From NCBI RefSeq assembly GCF_937999985.1, contig NZ_CALLDG010000091.1:1-22618 (forward strand): DNA of 22,618 nt, read 5' to 3'. This stretch comes from an uncultured Corynebacterium sp. (lineage in GTDB: Bacteria; Actinomycetota; Actinomycetes; Mycobacteriales; Mycobacteriaceae). This document shows, in pieces, positions 13,192 to 20,216 of the stretch. Numbering within the stretch: the first letter of the stretch is position 1; every line of letters starts with the position of its first letter. The notes beneath the pieces are model-generated. The model had not been told where the DNA came from. It saw only the letters and a program-made list of their open reading frames with translations, and ran no database searches. Position numbers and translations under genes: made by a program.

Positions 13192-14565
13192 ATGAATCCA
13201 CGTCGTGGCGTCACAAACCAAAGCAACAACATTCTAGAAACCATCGAGATGATCGAGAAGTACCGTCTCGACATCCGAACGGTAACGATGGGCATCAACC
13301 TCATGCCCTGCATCCGCGAAACGATGGAGGCCACCGCTGAAGCGGTGTTTGAGCGCGTGGTGGACTATGCGCGGAACCTTGTGCCGGTGGCTCAGGAGAT
13401 CGAACGCGAACTGGGCATCCCCATCGTGAACAAACGCATCTCCGTGACCCCGGTGGGTATCCTCGCCTCGGCTGTAGAGGGCAACCCGGTGCGCATTGCA
13501 GAAGCGCTAGACCGCGCGGCCACCGAGGTGGGCGTGAACTTCATCGGCGGCTACTCCGCCCTAGTAGACAAGGGAGCCACGCGCGGCGAGCTGGACCTGA
13601 TCCGCTCGCTACCCGAGGCGCTGAACGAGACTAATGTCGTCTGCGCGTCTGTGAACGTCGGCAGCTCGAAGGCCGGCATCAACATGAACGCGGTCCGCGA
13701 GATGGGACACGTTATTAAGGATGCCTCCACTTATGGTGCGGGCGGTACGCTGGCCTGCGCGAAGCTGGTCGTGTTTGCCAATTCTGTTTCCGACAACCCG
13801 TTTATGGCCGGCGCCTATCACGGGGTGGAAGAGCAGGACTGTGTGATCAACGTGGGAGTCTCCGGCCCCGGCGTGGTCGACCGCGCGGTCGCTGGAATGA
13901 AAGGCGCAACGCTCAACGAGGTTTCCGAGGAAATCAAGAGGGCGGCATTTAAGATCACCCGCACCGGCCAGCTGGTGGGCGTGATGGCCGCCCAAAGGTT
14001 GGGCGTGCCCTTCGGCATCGTGGATCTTTCCCTTGCCCCCACTGCGGAGCTCGGCGATTCCGTGGCGCACATCTTGGAACACATGGGGCTCGGCCAGGTG
14101 GGCACCCACGGCACCACTGCCGCACTGGCGCTGCTAAACGATGCGGTGAAGAAGGGTGGCATGATGGCCTGCTCGCGCGTCGGTGGCCTCTCGGGCTCTT
14201 TTATCCCGGTCTCCGAGGACAAGGGGATGATCGACGCTGTGCGCAGCGGCGCCATCAGCATCGACAAGCTGGAGGCTATGACGGCCATCTGCTCCGTCGG
14301 CCTGGATATGATCGCCATCCCGGGCGACACCCCCGCGGAGTCGATTGCTGGCATGATCGCCGACGAAGCGGCCATCGGCGTGATGAACCATAAAACCACC
14401 GCCGTGCGCGTGATCCCCGCGGTCGGTACAAAGGTGGGCGACGACGTGGACTTCGGTGGCCTGCTGGGCTACGCGCCGGTGATCGGCGTGAACCGTGCAA
14501 GCAGCGCCGAGTTCATCAACCGCGGTGGCTTCATCCCCGCCCCGCTGCACGGCTACCGCAACTAG
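13192..14565 (+). CDS. UPF0210 (DUF711, PFL-family) protein
   Basis: A 457-residue cytosolic protein of the UPF0210 family, distantly related in fold to pyruvate formate-lyase-type barrels but with no assigned activity. Typical segments are the N-terminal NNILETIEMI, MGINLMPCI, the NKRISVTPVGIL motif (about 80-91), GGYSALVDKG and the C-terminal GVNRASSAEFINRGGFIPAP. A glycyl-radical finger of PFL type is not evident. GGAGG lies 8 nt upstream of the ATG. It forms an operon with the ACT protein, a pairing that is strongly conserved and suggests a ligand-sensing or regulatory subunit plus catalytic subunit. Length is normal for the family (about 450 residues). Confidence 0.93.
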   Translation: MNPRRGVTNQSNNILETIEMIEKYRLDIRTVTMGINLMPCIRETMEATAEAVFERVVDYARNLVPVAQEIERELGIPIVNKRISVTPVGILASAVEGNPVRIAEALDRAATEVGVNFIGGYSALVDKGATRGELDLIRSLPEALNETNVVCASVNVGSSKAGINMNAVREMGHVIKDASTYGAGGTLACAKLVVFANSVSDNPFMAGAYHGVEEQDCVINVGVSGPGVVDRAVAGMKGATLNEVSEEIKRAAFKITRTGQLVGVMAAQRLGVPFGIVDLSLAPTAELGDSVAHILEHMGLGQVGTHGTTAALALLNDAVKKGGMMACSRVGGLSGSFIPVSEDKGMIDAVRSGAISIDKLEAMTAICSVGLDMIAIPGDTPAESIAGMIADEAAIGVMNHKTTAVRVIPAVGTKVGDDVDFGGLLGYAPVIGVNRASSAEFINRGGFIPAPLHGYRN

Positions 14566-14583
14566 GAAGGATTACTCACTCGC

Positions 14584-15342
14584 ATGGTGGAGGTCTTTAG
14601 GTACGGTCGCTCTTCGGTTGTAATCGATGATCCGCTCGATGGGCTCGTGCGGGCAGAGCAATCGGGCACATTTGATCAGCGCTGTACCCTACCCGCCGGG
14701 TCGGTTGCGCTGAATGCTGCTTTGTCTAACAACGGCCGCATGCCGGTCGCCGGCAACACCGCAGGATTTAGCGTGGTGCAAACGGTGGTGCTGACAATCG
14801 GCGTGGTGCTGTTGGGTCTGGGAGGCTTCCTAGTTGCCCGTGGAAGTACGCAGCCTCTGGTGATCGGCTTGGTGATCGGGGCTATCGGCCTGCTGATGGC
14901 AGGTGTTGCCCTGTATAGCGCAGCCAAGCGCCGCAGCCGTCTGCGCATCTTGGGCAAGGCCTGGGGAAACGGCTGGCTGCGCTTCGCTCCCGCCCGCGTG
15001 GGCGGCGTGTGGATAACGCGGGTGTCTACCCACAACGACAACGGGGAGCGCATGAACACGGAGCGCCGCTATTACTACAAGGCCATGGTGCAGGCCTACC
15101 CCACCGACGGCACCGAGCCGTTCACGTTCCGCACCAGCGAGTTCAACGCCCCGGCCAACTGGGAGGGGCGACCCTATAACCTGCACATGGCCGATGGCCC
15201 CATGGACGTGCTGGAGCCCGAGTTCACCAACGGCTGGACCATCTGCCGGTACATCGCGGGCCAGCCGGAAACGGCCACGATTTCTACCGACCTGTCGGCC
15301 AAGCAGGTCAAGGCAGCTCTAGAGGTTTCGCAGATCCGCTAA
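14584..15342 (+). CDS. Membrane protein of unknown function, two helices
   Basis: A 252-residue protein I cannot assign to a characterised family. A soluble N-terminal part (about 1-58) is followed by a helical hairpin with hydrophobic stretches at about 60-85 and 90-111, then a basic segment (AKRRSRLR) indicating that the C-terminal ~140 residues are cytoplasmic. The C-terminal part is beta-rich with repeated aromatic residues (RRYYYKAMVQAYP, FTFRTSEFNAP), reminiscent of DUF3592-like proteins, but this is weak. The gene starts 18 nt after UPF0210, with a GGAAGGA sequence rather far (about 12 nt) from the ATG, so it is probably cotranscribed. It overlaps the convergent Lrp gene by 24 bp at the 3' ends. 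Confidence 0.78.
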   Translation: MVEVFRYGRSSVVIDDPLDGLVRAEQSGTFDQRCTLPAGSVALNAALSNNGRMPVAGNTAGFSVVQTVVLTIGVVLLGLGGFLVARGSTQPLVIGLVIGAIGLLMAGVALYSAAKRRSRLRILGKAWGNGWLRFAPARVGGVWITRVSTHNDNGERMNTERRYYYKAMVQAYPTDGTEPFTFRTSEFNAPANWEGRPYNLHMADGPMDVLEPEFTNGWTICRYIAGQPETATISTDLSAKQVKAALEVSQIR

Positions 15343-15798
15343 CGCCTGCAGCAGCTGGCCGTGGCGGGCAGGGATGCGGGAGCGCAGGATAATTTCCGTG
15401 CGCGTGCGCTGCACGCCCTCGACCTCCTGCAGTTTGAGGGTGATCTGCTCCAGGTGCTCGTGATCACGCGCCACCACGCGGCACGATAGGTCGTAGGGCC
15501 CGGCAATGGAATGCGCCTCCGTGATCCACGGGATGTTCAGGATTGCCGCCGTCGCTTGGTCCAAAGCCCGCTGGTCCAGCGTGACGTGTACGAAAGCACC
15601 TAGCGGAAAGCCGAGTGCGCCGGGGTCGAAATGAGGGGCGAAGCTGCCTATCACTCCCCTTTCCACGAGTTTGTCTATGCGGCTGCTCACCGTCGCTCGC
15701 GCCACCCCGAGCACCCGCGCGTACTCGCGCACCCCGGCCTTGGGCCTTTCGTTGAGTAGCATGCAGAGTTCGATGTCTGTCCGGTCGAGGTCCCTCAT
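15319..15798 (-). CDS. Lrp/AsnC family transcriptional regulator
   Basis: A 159-residue feast/famine regulator. Residues about 1-55 form the AsnC-type winged helix (LDRTDIELCMLLNERPKAGV then ARATVSSRIDKLVERGVIG); about 65-145 form the RAM (ACT-like) ligand and oligomerisation domain with the GPYDLSCRVVARD segment typical of amino-acid-binding Lrp proteins. It is divergent from the keto-acid oxidoreductase gene across 241 bp that contain a perfect 15-bp palindrome. Lrp regulators commonly control an adjacent amino-acid catabolic gene, so aromatic or branched-chain amino acids or their keto acids are plausible ligands. A GAAAGGG sequence lies upstream of the ATG. The 3' end overlaps the convergent membrane-protein gene by 24 bp. 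Confidence 0.92.
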   Translation of the reverse strand: MRDLDRTDIELCMLLNERPKAGVREYARVLGVARATVSSRIDKLVERGVIGSFAPHFDPGALGFPLGAFVHVTLDQRALDQATAAILNIPWITEAHSIAGPYDLSCRVVARDHEHLEQITLKLQEVEGVQRTRTEIILRSRIPARHGQLLQALADLRNL

Positions 15799-15891
15799 TC
15801 TTCTGCCCTTTCTTTATGACGCCCCTTCGCGGCCTGTTGGCAAGAAACATCTACTTTTGTGTGCAAACCTGTTGTCGCTTGGATGGGATTT

Positions 15892-15906
15892 TAGGCCATT
15901 GGCCTA
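15892..15906. promoter_or_regulatory. Perfect palindrome, candidate Lrp operator
   Basis: TAGGCCATTGGCCTA is a perfect 7-bp inverted repeat around a single central T. It lies in the divergent region between the Lrp gene (93 bp from its start) and the oxidoreductase gene (133 bp from its start). AsnC/Lrp sites are often palindromes of about 15 bp, so autoregulation is plausible. Confidence 0.5.
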
Positions 15907-15980
15907 GGTTTCAGGTCTGGAATCTAAAAAACCTTTGCTAAGTGAACTATTTTTCCGTAGGTGCTACCGGGTGCGGTTCG

Positions 15981-16016
15981 CTGTCACTTAATGTGATTCA
16001 AACCACAAACTGACAG
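15981..16016 (+). repeat. CTGTCA...TGACAG inverted repeat before the oxidoreductase gene
   Basis: Arms at 15981-15986 and 16011-16016 flank the GlxR-like site, and the stretch also contains the smaller inverted repeat TCAC-TTAAT-GTGA. It ends 23 nt before the start codon. It could be a nested operator or a leader hairpin that includes the ribosome-binding region's edge. Confidence 0.45.
15992..16007. promoter_or_regulatory. Degenerate GlxR-like site before the oxidoreductase gene
   Basis: TGTGATTCAAACCACA matches 10 of the 12 defined positions of TGTGANNTANNTCACA. It is only 32 bp upstream of the ATG, a position where binding would more likely repress than activate. Moderate support. Confidence 0.4.
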
Positions 16017-16039
16017 CTCGCACGAAAGGGTGAACAGCG

Positions 16040-19000
16040 ATGACCTCCACCTTCATCCCCGACTCAATTTCCCCCGTCCAGGATCTCCCCGACTACACCC
16101 AGTCCCGCTACCGGGAGAAGACCGGGCACATCCACTTAACCGGCATCCAGGCGCTCGTGCGCACCGTGCTGGATCGCGCGGAGGCGGATCGCGAGATTGG
16201 GCTGAAGACCTCCAGCTTCGTCTCTGGCTACGAGGGCTCCCCGCTGGGTGGATACGACCTCGAGCTGGGGCGCCGCAAGTCACTGCTCGGCCAGTTTGAT
16301 GTGCAGCACTTCCCTGCCGTCAACGAGGAGTTGGGCGTCACCGCCGTAGCGGGATCGCAGATGACTGACCGAGCGACTGTCAAGGATGGCATCGACGGCG
16401 TGGTCGGCTACTGGTACGGCAAAGCTCCGGGGCTGGATAGGGCGGCCGATGCGCTGCGGCATGCGAACATGACCGGCACCAGCGGCACGGGCGGCGCGGT
16501 GGCCTTCGTGGGCGACGACCCGACGGCGAAGTCCTCGACGATCCCCTCGGCCTCTGGGCGGATCCTGGCGGACCTGGGGCTGCCGACCCTAGTGCCGGCG
16601 GACGCGGGTGACGTGCTGCGCCTCGGCACGCACGCGGCGTGGATGTCGCGCTACAGCGGCCTGTGGACGGCACTGCGCATCACTACCCCGGTGGCCGACG
16701 GGTCTGCCAGCGTGGATCTGAAGGCTATCCGCGCTGCCACGGCGGCCCGCGGCCTGGAGCGCGGCGGCAAGCACGTGCCGGAGGCCCGCCTGCTGGGCAA
16801 GCGACTGCTGGACCTGGAGGATACGCGCGTGGGCGAGCGCCTCCAGCGCGCCCTGGAATACTCCCGCGAGCACCGCCTGAACCGCTGGTGGGGCGCGCGG
16901 GACGGCGACCGCGTGGGCGTGATCTGCGCGGGCAACACATCCCTGGAGGTTGCGGAGGTCGTGGGCGAGGCGCACGTTCGCGTGCTGCAGCTGGCGATGA
17001 CCTACCCGCTGGACCCGCAGGAGCTGGAGAGCTTCTGCGAGGGGCTGGATACCCTCGTGGTGGCCGAGGAACTCGGCACCCATCTGCTGGAATCCGTTCG
17101 CGCCTGCCTCTATGACCTTCCGGTACGCCCCGCGATCGAGCACGTGAACGACCCGCTGAAGCAACTGCCCAAACTGCTGCGCAACGAGGGCATCGAGGTC
17201 GCCGGCGTAACGAGCGGTCCCACTCGAATCTCCCTGCCGCTGGCGGTGCCTAACCGCGTGCCGCACTTCTGCTCCGGCTGCCCGCACAACCTATCCACCC
17301 GTGCGGACGAGGACACGCTGGTTGGCGCTGGAATCGGCTGCCACGCCATGGTGATGCTGATGGACGACAAGCGCGTGGGCAAGATCATGGGCACCGCGCA
17401 GATGGGCGGCGAGGGCGCACACTGGATTGGAATGCACAGCTTCGTGTCCGAGGAGCACTTCGTGCAAAACATGGGCGACGGGACGTTCCTGCATTCGGGA
17501 TCGCTGGCGCTACGGGCAATGGTGGCGTCCAAGGTAAACGCAACCCTCAAGCTGCTGCACAACGGCACGGTGGCGATGACGGGCGGCCAGGACCCCGTGG
17601 GGCAGCCGAGCCTGGCGGGGCTGGTCGACATGGTGCGGGCCGAGAACCCGGCCAGGATCGTCGTGACCAGCGACGATGTGCGACGCACGCGCCGCGCCCT
17701 GCGAGGATCCGGCGTGCAGGTGCGCCCGCGCAAGGATCTGGCCAAGGTGCAAAAGGAGCTGGAGCTGCTGCAGGGTGTCTCCGTACTGATCCACGACCAG
17801 GAGTGCGCCGCTGAGAAGCGCCGCGCCCGCAACCGCAACCAGCGCGCCCAGGCGACTGAAAAGATCGTGATTAACGAGCGCATCTGCGAAGGCTGCGGTG
17901 ACTGTGGCGAAAAGTCCGGCTGCCTGTCCCTGCAGCCGGTGGACACGCAGTTCGGGCGCAAGACCCGTGTGGATCAGACCAGCTGCAACACCGACCGCTC
18001 GTGCCTGTCCGGTGATTGTCCGGCCTTCACGACCGTCGTTGCGGTCGAGGAGAAGCGCGAGGTGCCGCCTATTGACGCCACCGAGCTCGACCCGGTGCCG
18101 GAGAGCGCGCTGGACAGCAAGCACCCGTGGAACATCCGCATCTCGGGTGTGGGCGGCACGGGAGTGATGACGGCCTCGGCCGTGATCGCCACCGCCGCAC
18201 ACCTCGATGGACTTGCGGTGCGCGGCACGGACATGACGGGCCTGGCACAGAAGGGCGGGTCGGTGGTCTCCGACCTGCGGATTTCTAGGAACATTGGCCA
18301 GCACACGGGAACGGTGCCGCGCGGCAGCGCGGACCTGCTGATCGCGCTGGACGGCGTGACGGGTGCAGAAGACGCCAGCACCTCGGTACTCAACGCGGCG
18401 CGGACGGTCGCCGTGCTGTCGAACTCCGCGACTCCCACGGGGCAGATGTGTACGGACGTTAAGGCCACCCGCCCCGATGGCGTGCAGATCACCGGCGCGC
18501 TGGGGCATGCGGCGAAGCGGGCGATCATCACCGACGCGATCCGCGTGTCCACCAAGCTCTTCGGCGAGTCCACATTCCAGATCATGCTGCTTATCGGCGC
18601 GGCCGTGCAGGCCGGGGCGCTGCCGGTGGCCCCGGAGTCTATGGAAAAGGCGCTGCGGATCAACGGCAAGAAGGCCGAGGCTAACATTCAGGCCTTCCGC
18701 CGTGGCCGTCAGTTGGTCAGCCGCCCGGAGGCGTTGATCGAGCTGATGGGCGTGGAGCCTGACTACTCTCAGTACCAGGAGGTTCAGCCCCTTGACCGCA
18801 CCCGGGCCAAGATCGAGGAGGTGTTGGAGCCGAGCCTGGTGGACGAGGTTGCAGTGTACTTCGACGAGATGCGCCGCTGGGGCTCCGAACAAGACGCCCA
18901 GGATTACCTGACCGACGTGCGCGCCGTGCACGCCCACGAGCGGCGCGTAAACCCGGATGGCCCCGCAGAGCTGACCCGCAGCTTCGCCGCCGGACTGCAC

Positions 19001-19438
19001 AAGCTATCCGCCTACAAGGACGAGTACGAGGTCGCCCGCCTGGCGCTGGATCCCGGATTCGCGGAGGCGCAGAAGGGTGGCAAGGTCACGGTGCAGTTCC
19101 AGCCACCGCTGCTGCGCACACTGGGGCTGAACCGCAAGATCGGGCTCGGCCCGCGGATGCGCCCGGTGCTCAGTGCGCTGGCGAAGGCCAAGGGGCTGCG
19201 CGGCACCCGGTTGGACATCTTCGGCTACGCGGAGGTGCGCAAACTGGAGCGCAAGCTCGTCCACGCCTACCGGGAAGAGATTCTGAGCCGGGCGCGGAAT
19301 CTGCACACACCCGAGCAGGTGGCGGAGCTGGCCTCCCTGGCCGCCGCTGCCGACGGAGTCCGGGGATTCGAGGACAAGAAGATCGACAGTGCGCAGGAGT
19401 TGCTGCAGAAGTTGGGGCGCGCGGGCGTCAAAAAATAG
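16040..19438 (+). CDS. Indolepyruvate:ferredoxin oxidoreductase, fused IorA-IorB type
   Basis: A single 1132-residue chain that oxidatively decarboxylates aryl (or related 2-keto) acids from amino-acid breakdown to acyl-CoA with TPP and iron-sulfur clusters. In order: an N-terminal pyrimidine-binding domain (about 25-240, SGYEGSPLGGYD); a middle region; the TPP domain with CSGCPHNL, GAGIGCHAM and GDGTF (about 479-483) to NATLKLLHN; a cysteine-rich segment with Cys616, 619, 622 and 628 and then Cys649, 655 and 660; the gamma/IorB domain (about 690-880, GVGGTGVMTASAV, GLAQKGG); and a C-terminal DUF6537-type domain. Length is normal for the fused family of actinobacteria and proteobacteria. A GAAAGGG ribosome-binding site precedes the ATG. 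It is divergent from an Lrp regulator that probably controls it. Confidence 0.93.
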   Translation: MTSTFIPDSISPVQDLPDYTQSRYREKTGHIHLTGIQALVRTVLDRAEADREIGLKTSSFVSGYEGSPLGGYDLELGRRKSLLGQFDVQHFPAVNEELGVTAVAGSQMTDRATVKDGIDGVVGYWYGKAPGLDRAADALRHANMTGTSGTGGAVAFVGDDPTAKSSTIPSASGRILADLGLPTLVPADAGDVLRLGTHAAWMSRYSGLWTALRITTPVADGSASVDLKAIRAATAARGLERGGKHVPEARLLGKRLLDLEDTRVGERLQRALEYSREHRLNRWWGARDGDRVGVICAGNTSLEVAEVVGEAHVRVLQLAMTYPLDPQELESFCEGLDTLVVAEELGTHLLESVRACLYDLPVRPAIEHVNDPLKQLPKLLRNEGIEVAGVTSGPTRISLPLAVPNRVPHFCSGCPHNLSTRADEDTLVGAGIGCHAMVMLMDDKRVGKIMGTAQMGGEGAHWIGMHSFVSEEHFVQNMGDGTFLHSGSLALRAMVASKVNATLKLLHNGTVAMTGGQDPVGQPSLAGLVDMVRAENPARIVVTSDDVRRTRRALRGSGVQVRPRKDLAKVQKELELLQGVSVLIHDQECAAEKRRARNRNQRAQATEKIVINERICEGCGDCGEKSGCLSLQPVDTQFGRKTRVDQTSCNTDRSCLSGDCPAFTTVVAVEEKREVPPIDATELDPVPESALDSKHPWNIRISGVGGTGVMTASAVIATAAHLDGLAVRGTDMTGLAQKGGSVVSDLRISRNIGQHTGTVPRGSADLLIALDGVTGAEDASTSVLNAARTVAVLSNSATPTGQMCTDVKATRPDGVQITGALGHAAKRAIITDAIRVSTKLFGESTFQIMLLIGAAVQAGALPVAPESMEKALRINGKKAEANIQAFRRGRQLVSRPEALIELMGVEPDYSQYQEVQPLDRTRAKIEEVLEPSLVDEVAVYFDEMRRWGSEQDAQDYLTDVRAVHAHERRVNPDGPAELTRSFAAGLHKLSAYKDEYEVARLALDPGFAEAQKGGKVTVQFQPPLLRTLGLNRKIGLGPRMRPVLSALAKAKGLRGTRLDIFGYAEVRKLERKLVHAYREEILSRARNLHTPEQVAELASLAAAADGVRGFEDKKIDSAQELLQKLGRAGVKK

Positions 19439-19443
19439 TAAAT

Positions 19444-19457
19444 AGACTAAGCGGTCT
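19444..19457. promoter_or_regulatory. AGAC-N6-GTCT inverted repeat in the amidotransferase promoter
   Basis: AGACTAAGCGGTCT lies between the stop of the oxidoreductase gene and the candidate -10 box, ending 2 nt before it. The layout (short inverted repeat with central TAAGCG) resembles a TetR-type operator. No binding protein can be named. Confidence 0.4.
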
Positions 19458-19459
19458 GT

Positions 19460-19465
19460 TACAGT
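19460..19465 (+). promoter_or_regulatory. Candidate -10 box for the leaderless amidotransferase gene
   Basis: TACAGT fits the TANANT form of the -10 box and ends 7 nt before the GTG at 19473, which has no Shine-Dalgarno sequence. It lies inside the perfect palindrome GTTACAGTAAC (19458-19468). Confidence 0.45.
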
Positions 19466-19472
19466 AACGAAT

Positions 19473-20216
19473 GTGACTTTCGTACTGCTATGCCCCCGCA
19501 GCGGCGCCGAGGTGCTCGCCGCGGAATACGCCGACTTCCTCAGCTACAGCGGCCTCACCCCCGCCGAGCTCGAACAGCGACCGCTGGATAACCCCAGCGC
19601 CGACCTGGGAAGCTTCGAAGGCGTGGAGGGCGTGTTCATCGGCGGTTCGCCGTTTACGATCACCCGCCCGGTCGAGGTGGAATGGCAGGAAGCGATCTCG
19701 CAGAAGCTGGTGGACTTCATCCAGGTCGAATCGGAGCGGCAGCGCTTCGGTATCTTCTCCACCTGCTACGGCACCTCGATGCTGGCGCACTACCTGGACG
19801 GCGAGGTCAACAGTCAGTACTCGGAATCGGCGGGCACCAGCGAGGTTTCTCTTACTGACGCCGGCCGCATCGATCCCATCACGGGTGCGCTCCCCGACCG
19901 CTTCACCGCGCTGACGGGCCACAAGGATTCCGTGGTGCGCGTGCCCGAGGAAGCCACGCTGCTGGCCACCGGCGAGACTTGCCCGGTGCAGATCTACCGC
20001 TACCGCGAGAACGTCTGGACCAGCCAATTCCACCCGGAGATGGATGCGGCGGGCATCACCCGGCGACTCAGCTTCTACGAGGACGAGGGCTACTGCGACC
20101 CCGCGGAGATTACGGAGACCTACGCCCGCTTCGAGGGGCAGGATACGGCGGCGGCGAACTCGCTGCTGCGGCGCTTCGTGGAACACTCCCGCGCCTCGCT
20201 GGGGATGGTGGGCTAG
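19473..20216 (+). CDS. Class I glutamine amidotransferase (GMP synthase-like)
   Basis: A 247-residue stand-alone GATase1 domain that would release ammonia from glutamine. The triad is visible: nucleophile Cys98 (STCYGTSML), His187 and Glu189 (SQFHPEMD); the oxyanion strand IGGSP is at 56-60 and the conserved GHKDSV at 149-154. The acceptor substrate is unknown; relatives resemble the GuaA amidotransferase half or the PuuD/YfeJ-type proteins. The start is the GTG at 19473; an overlapping ATG two bases earlier is out of frame. In C. glutamicum a homologous gene directly follows acnR, whereas here five genes lie between them. It is probably transcribed from its own promoter just upstream. The stop shares CTAG with the convergent ABC-F gene. 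Confidence 0.9.
   Translation: MTFVLLCPRSGAEVLAAEYADFLSYSGLTPAELEQRPLDNPSADLGSFEGVEGVFIGGSPFTITRPVEVEWQEAISQKLVDFIQVESERQRFGIFSTCYGTSMLAHYLDGEVNSQYSESAGTSEVSLTDAGRIDPITGALPDRFTALTGHKDSVVRVPEEATLLATGETCPVQIYRYRENVWTSQFHPEMDAAGITRRLSFYEDEGYCDPAEITETYARFEGQDTAAANSLLRRFVEHSRASLGMVG

Noticed and set aside
17510..19000. A 496-codon minus-strand open frame across the oxidoreductase gene
   Set aside because: The sense frame carries intact TPP, cysteine and gamma-domain motifs; the antisense product is His/Arg/Val-rich without recognisable features.
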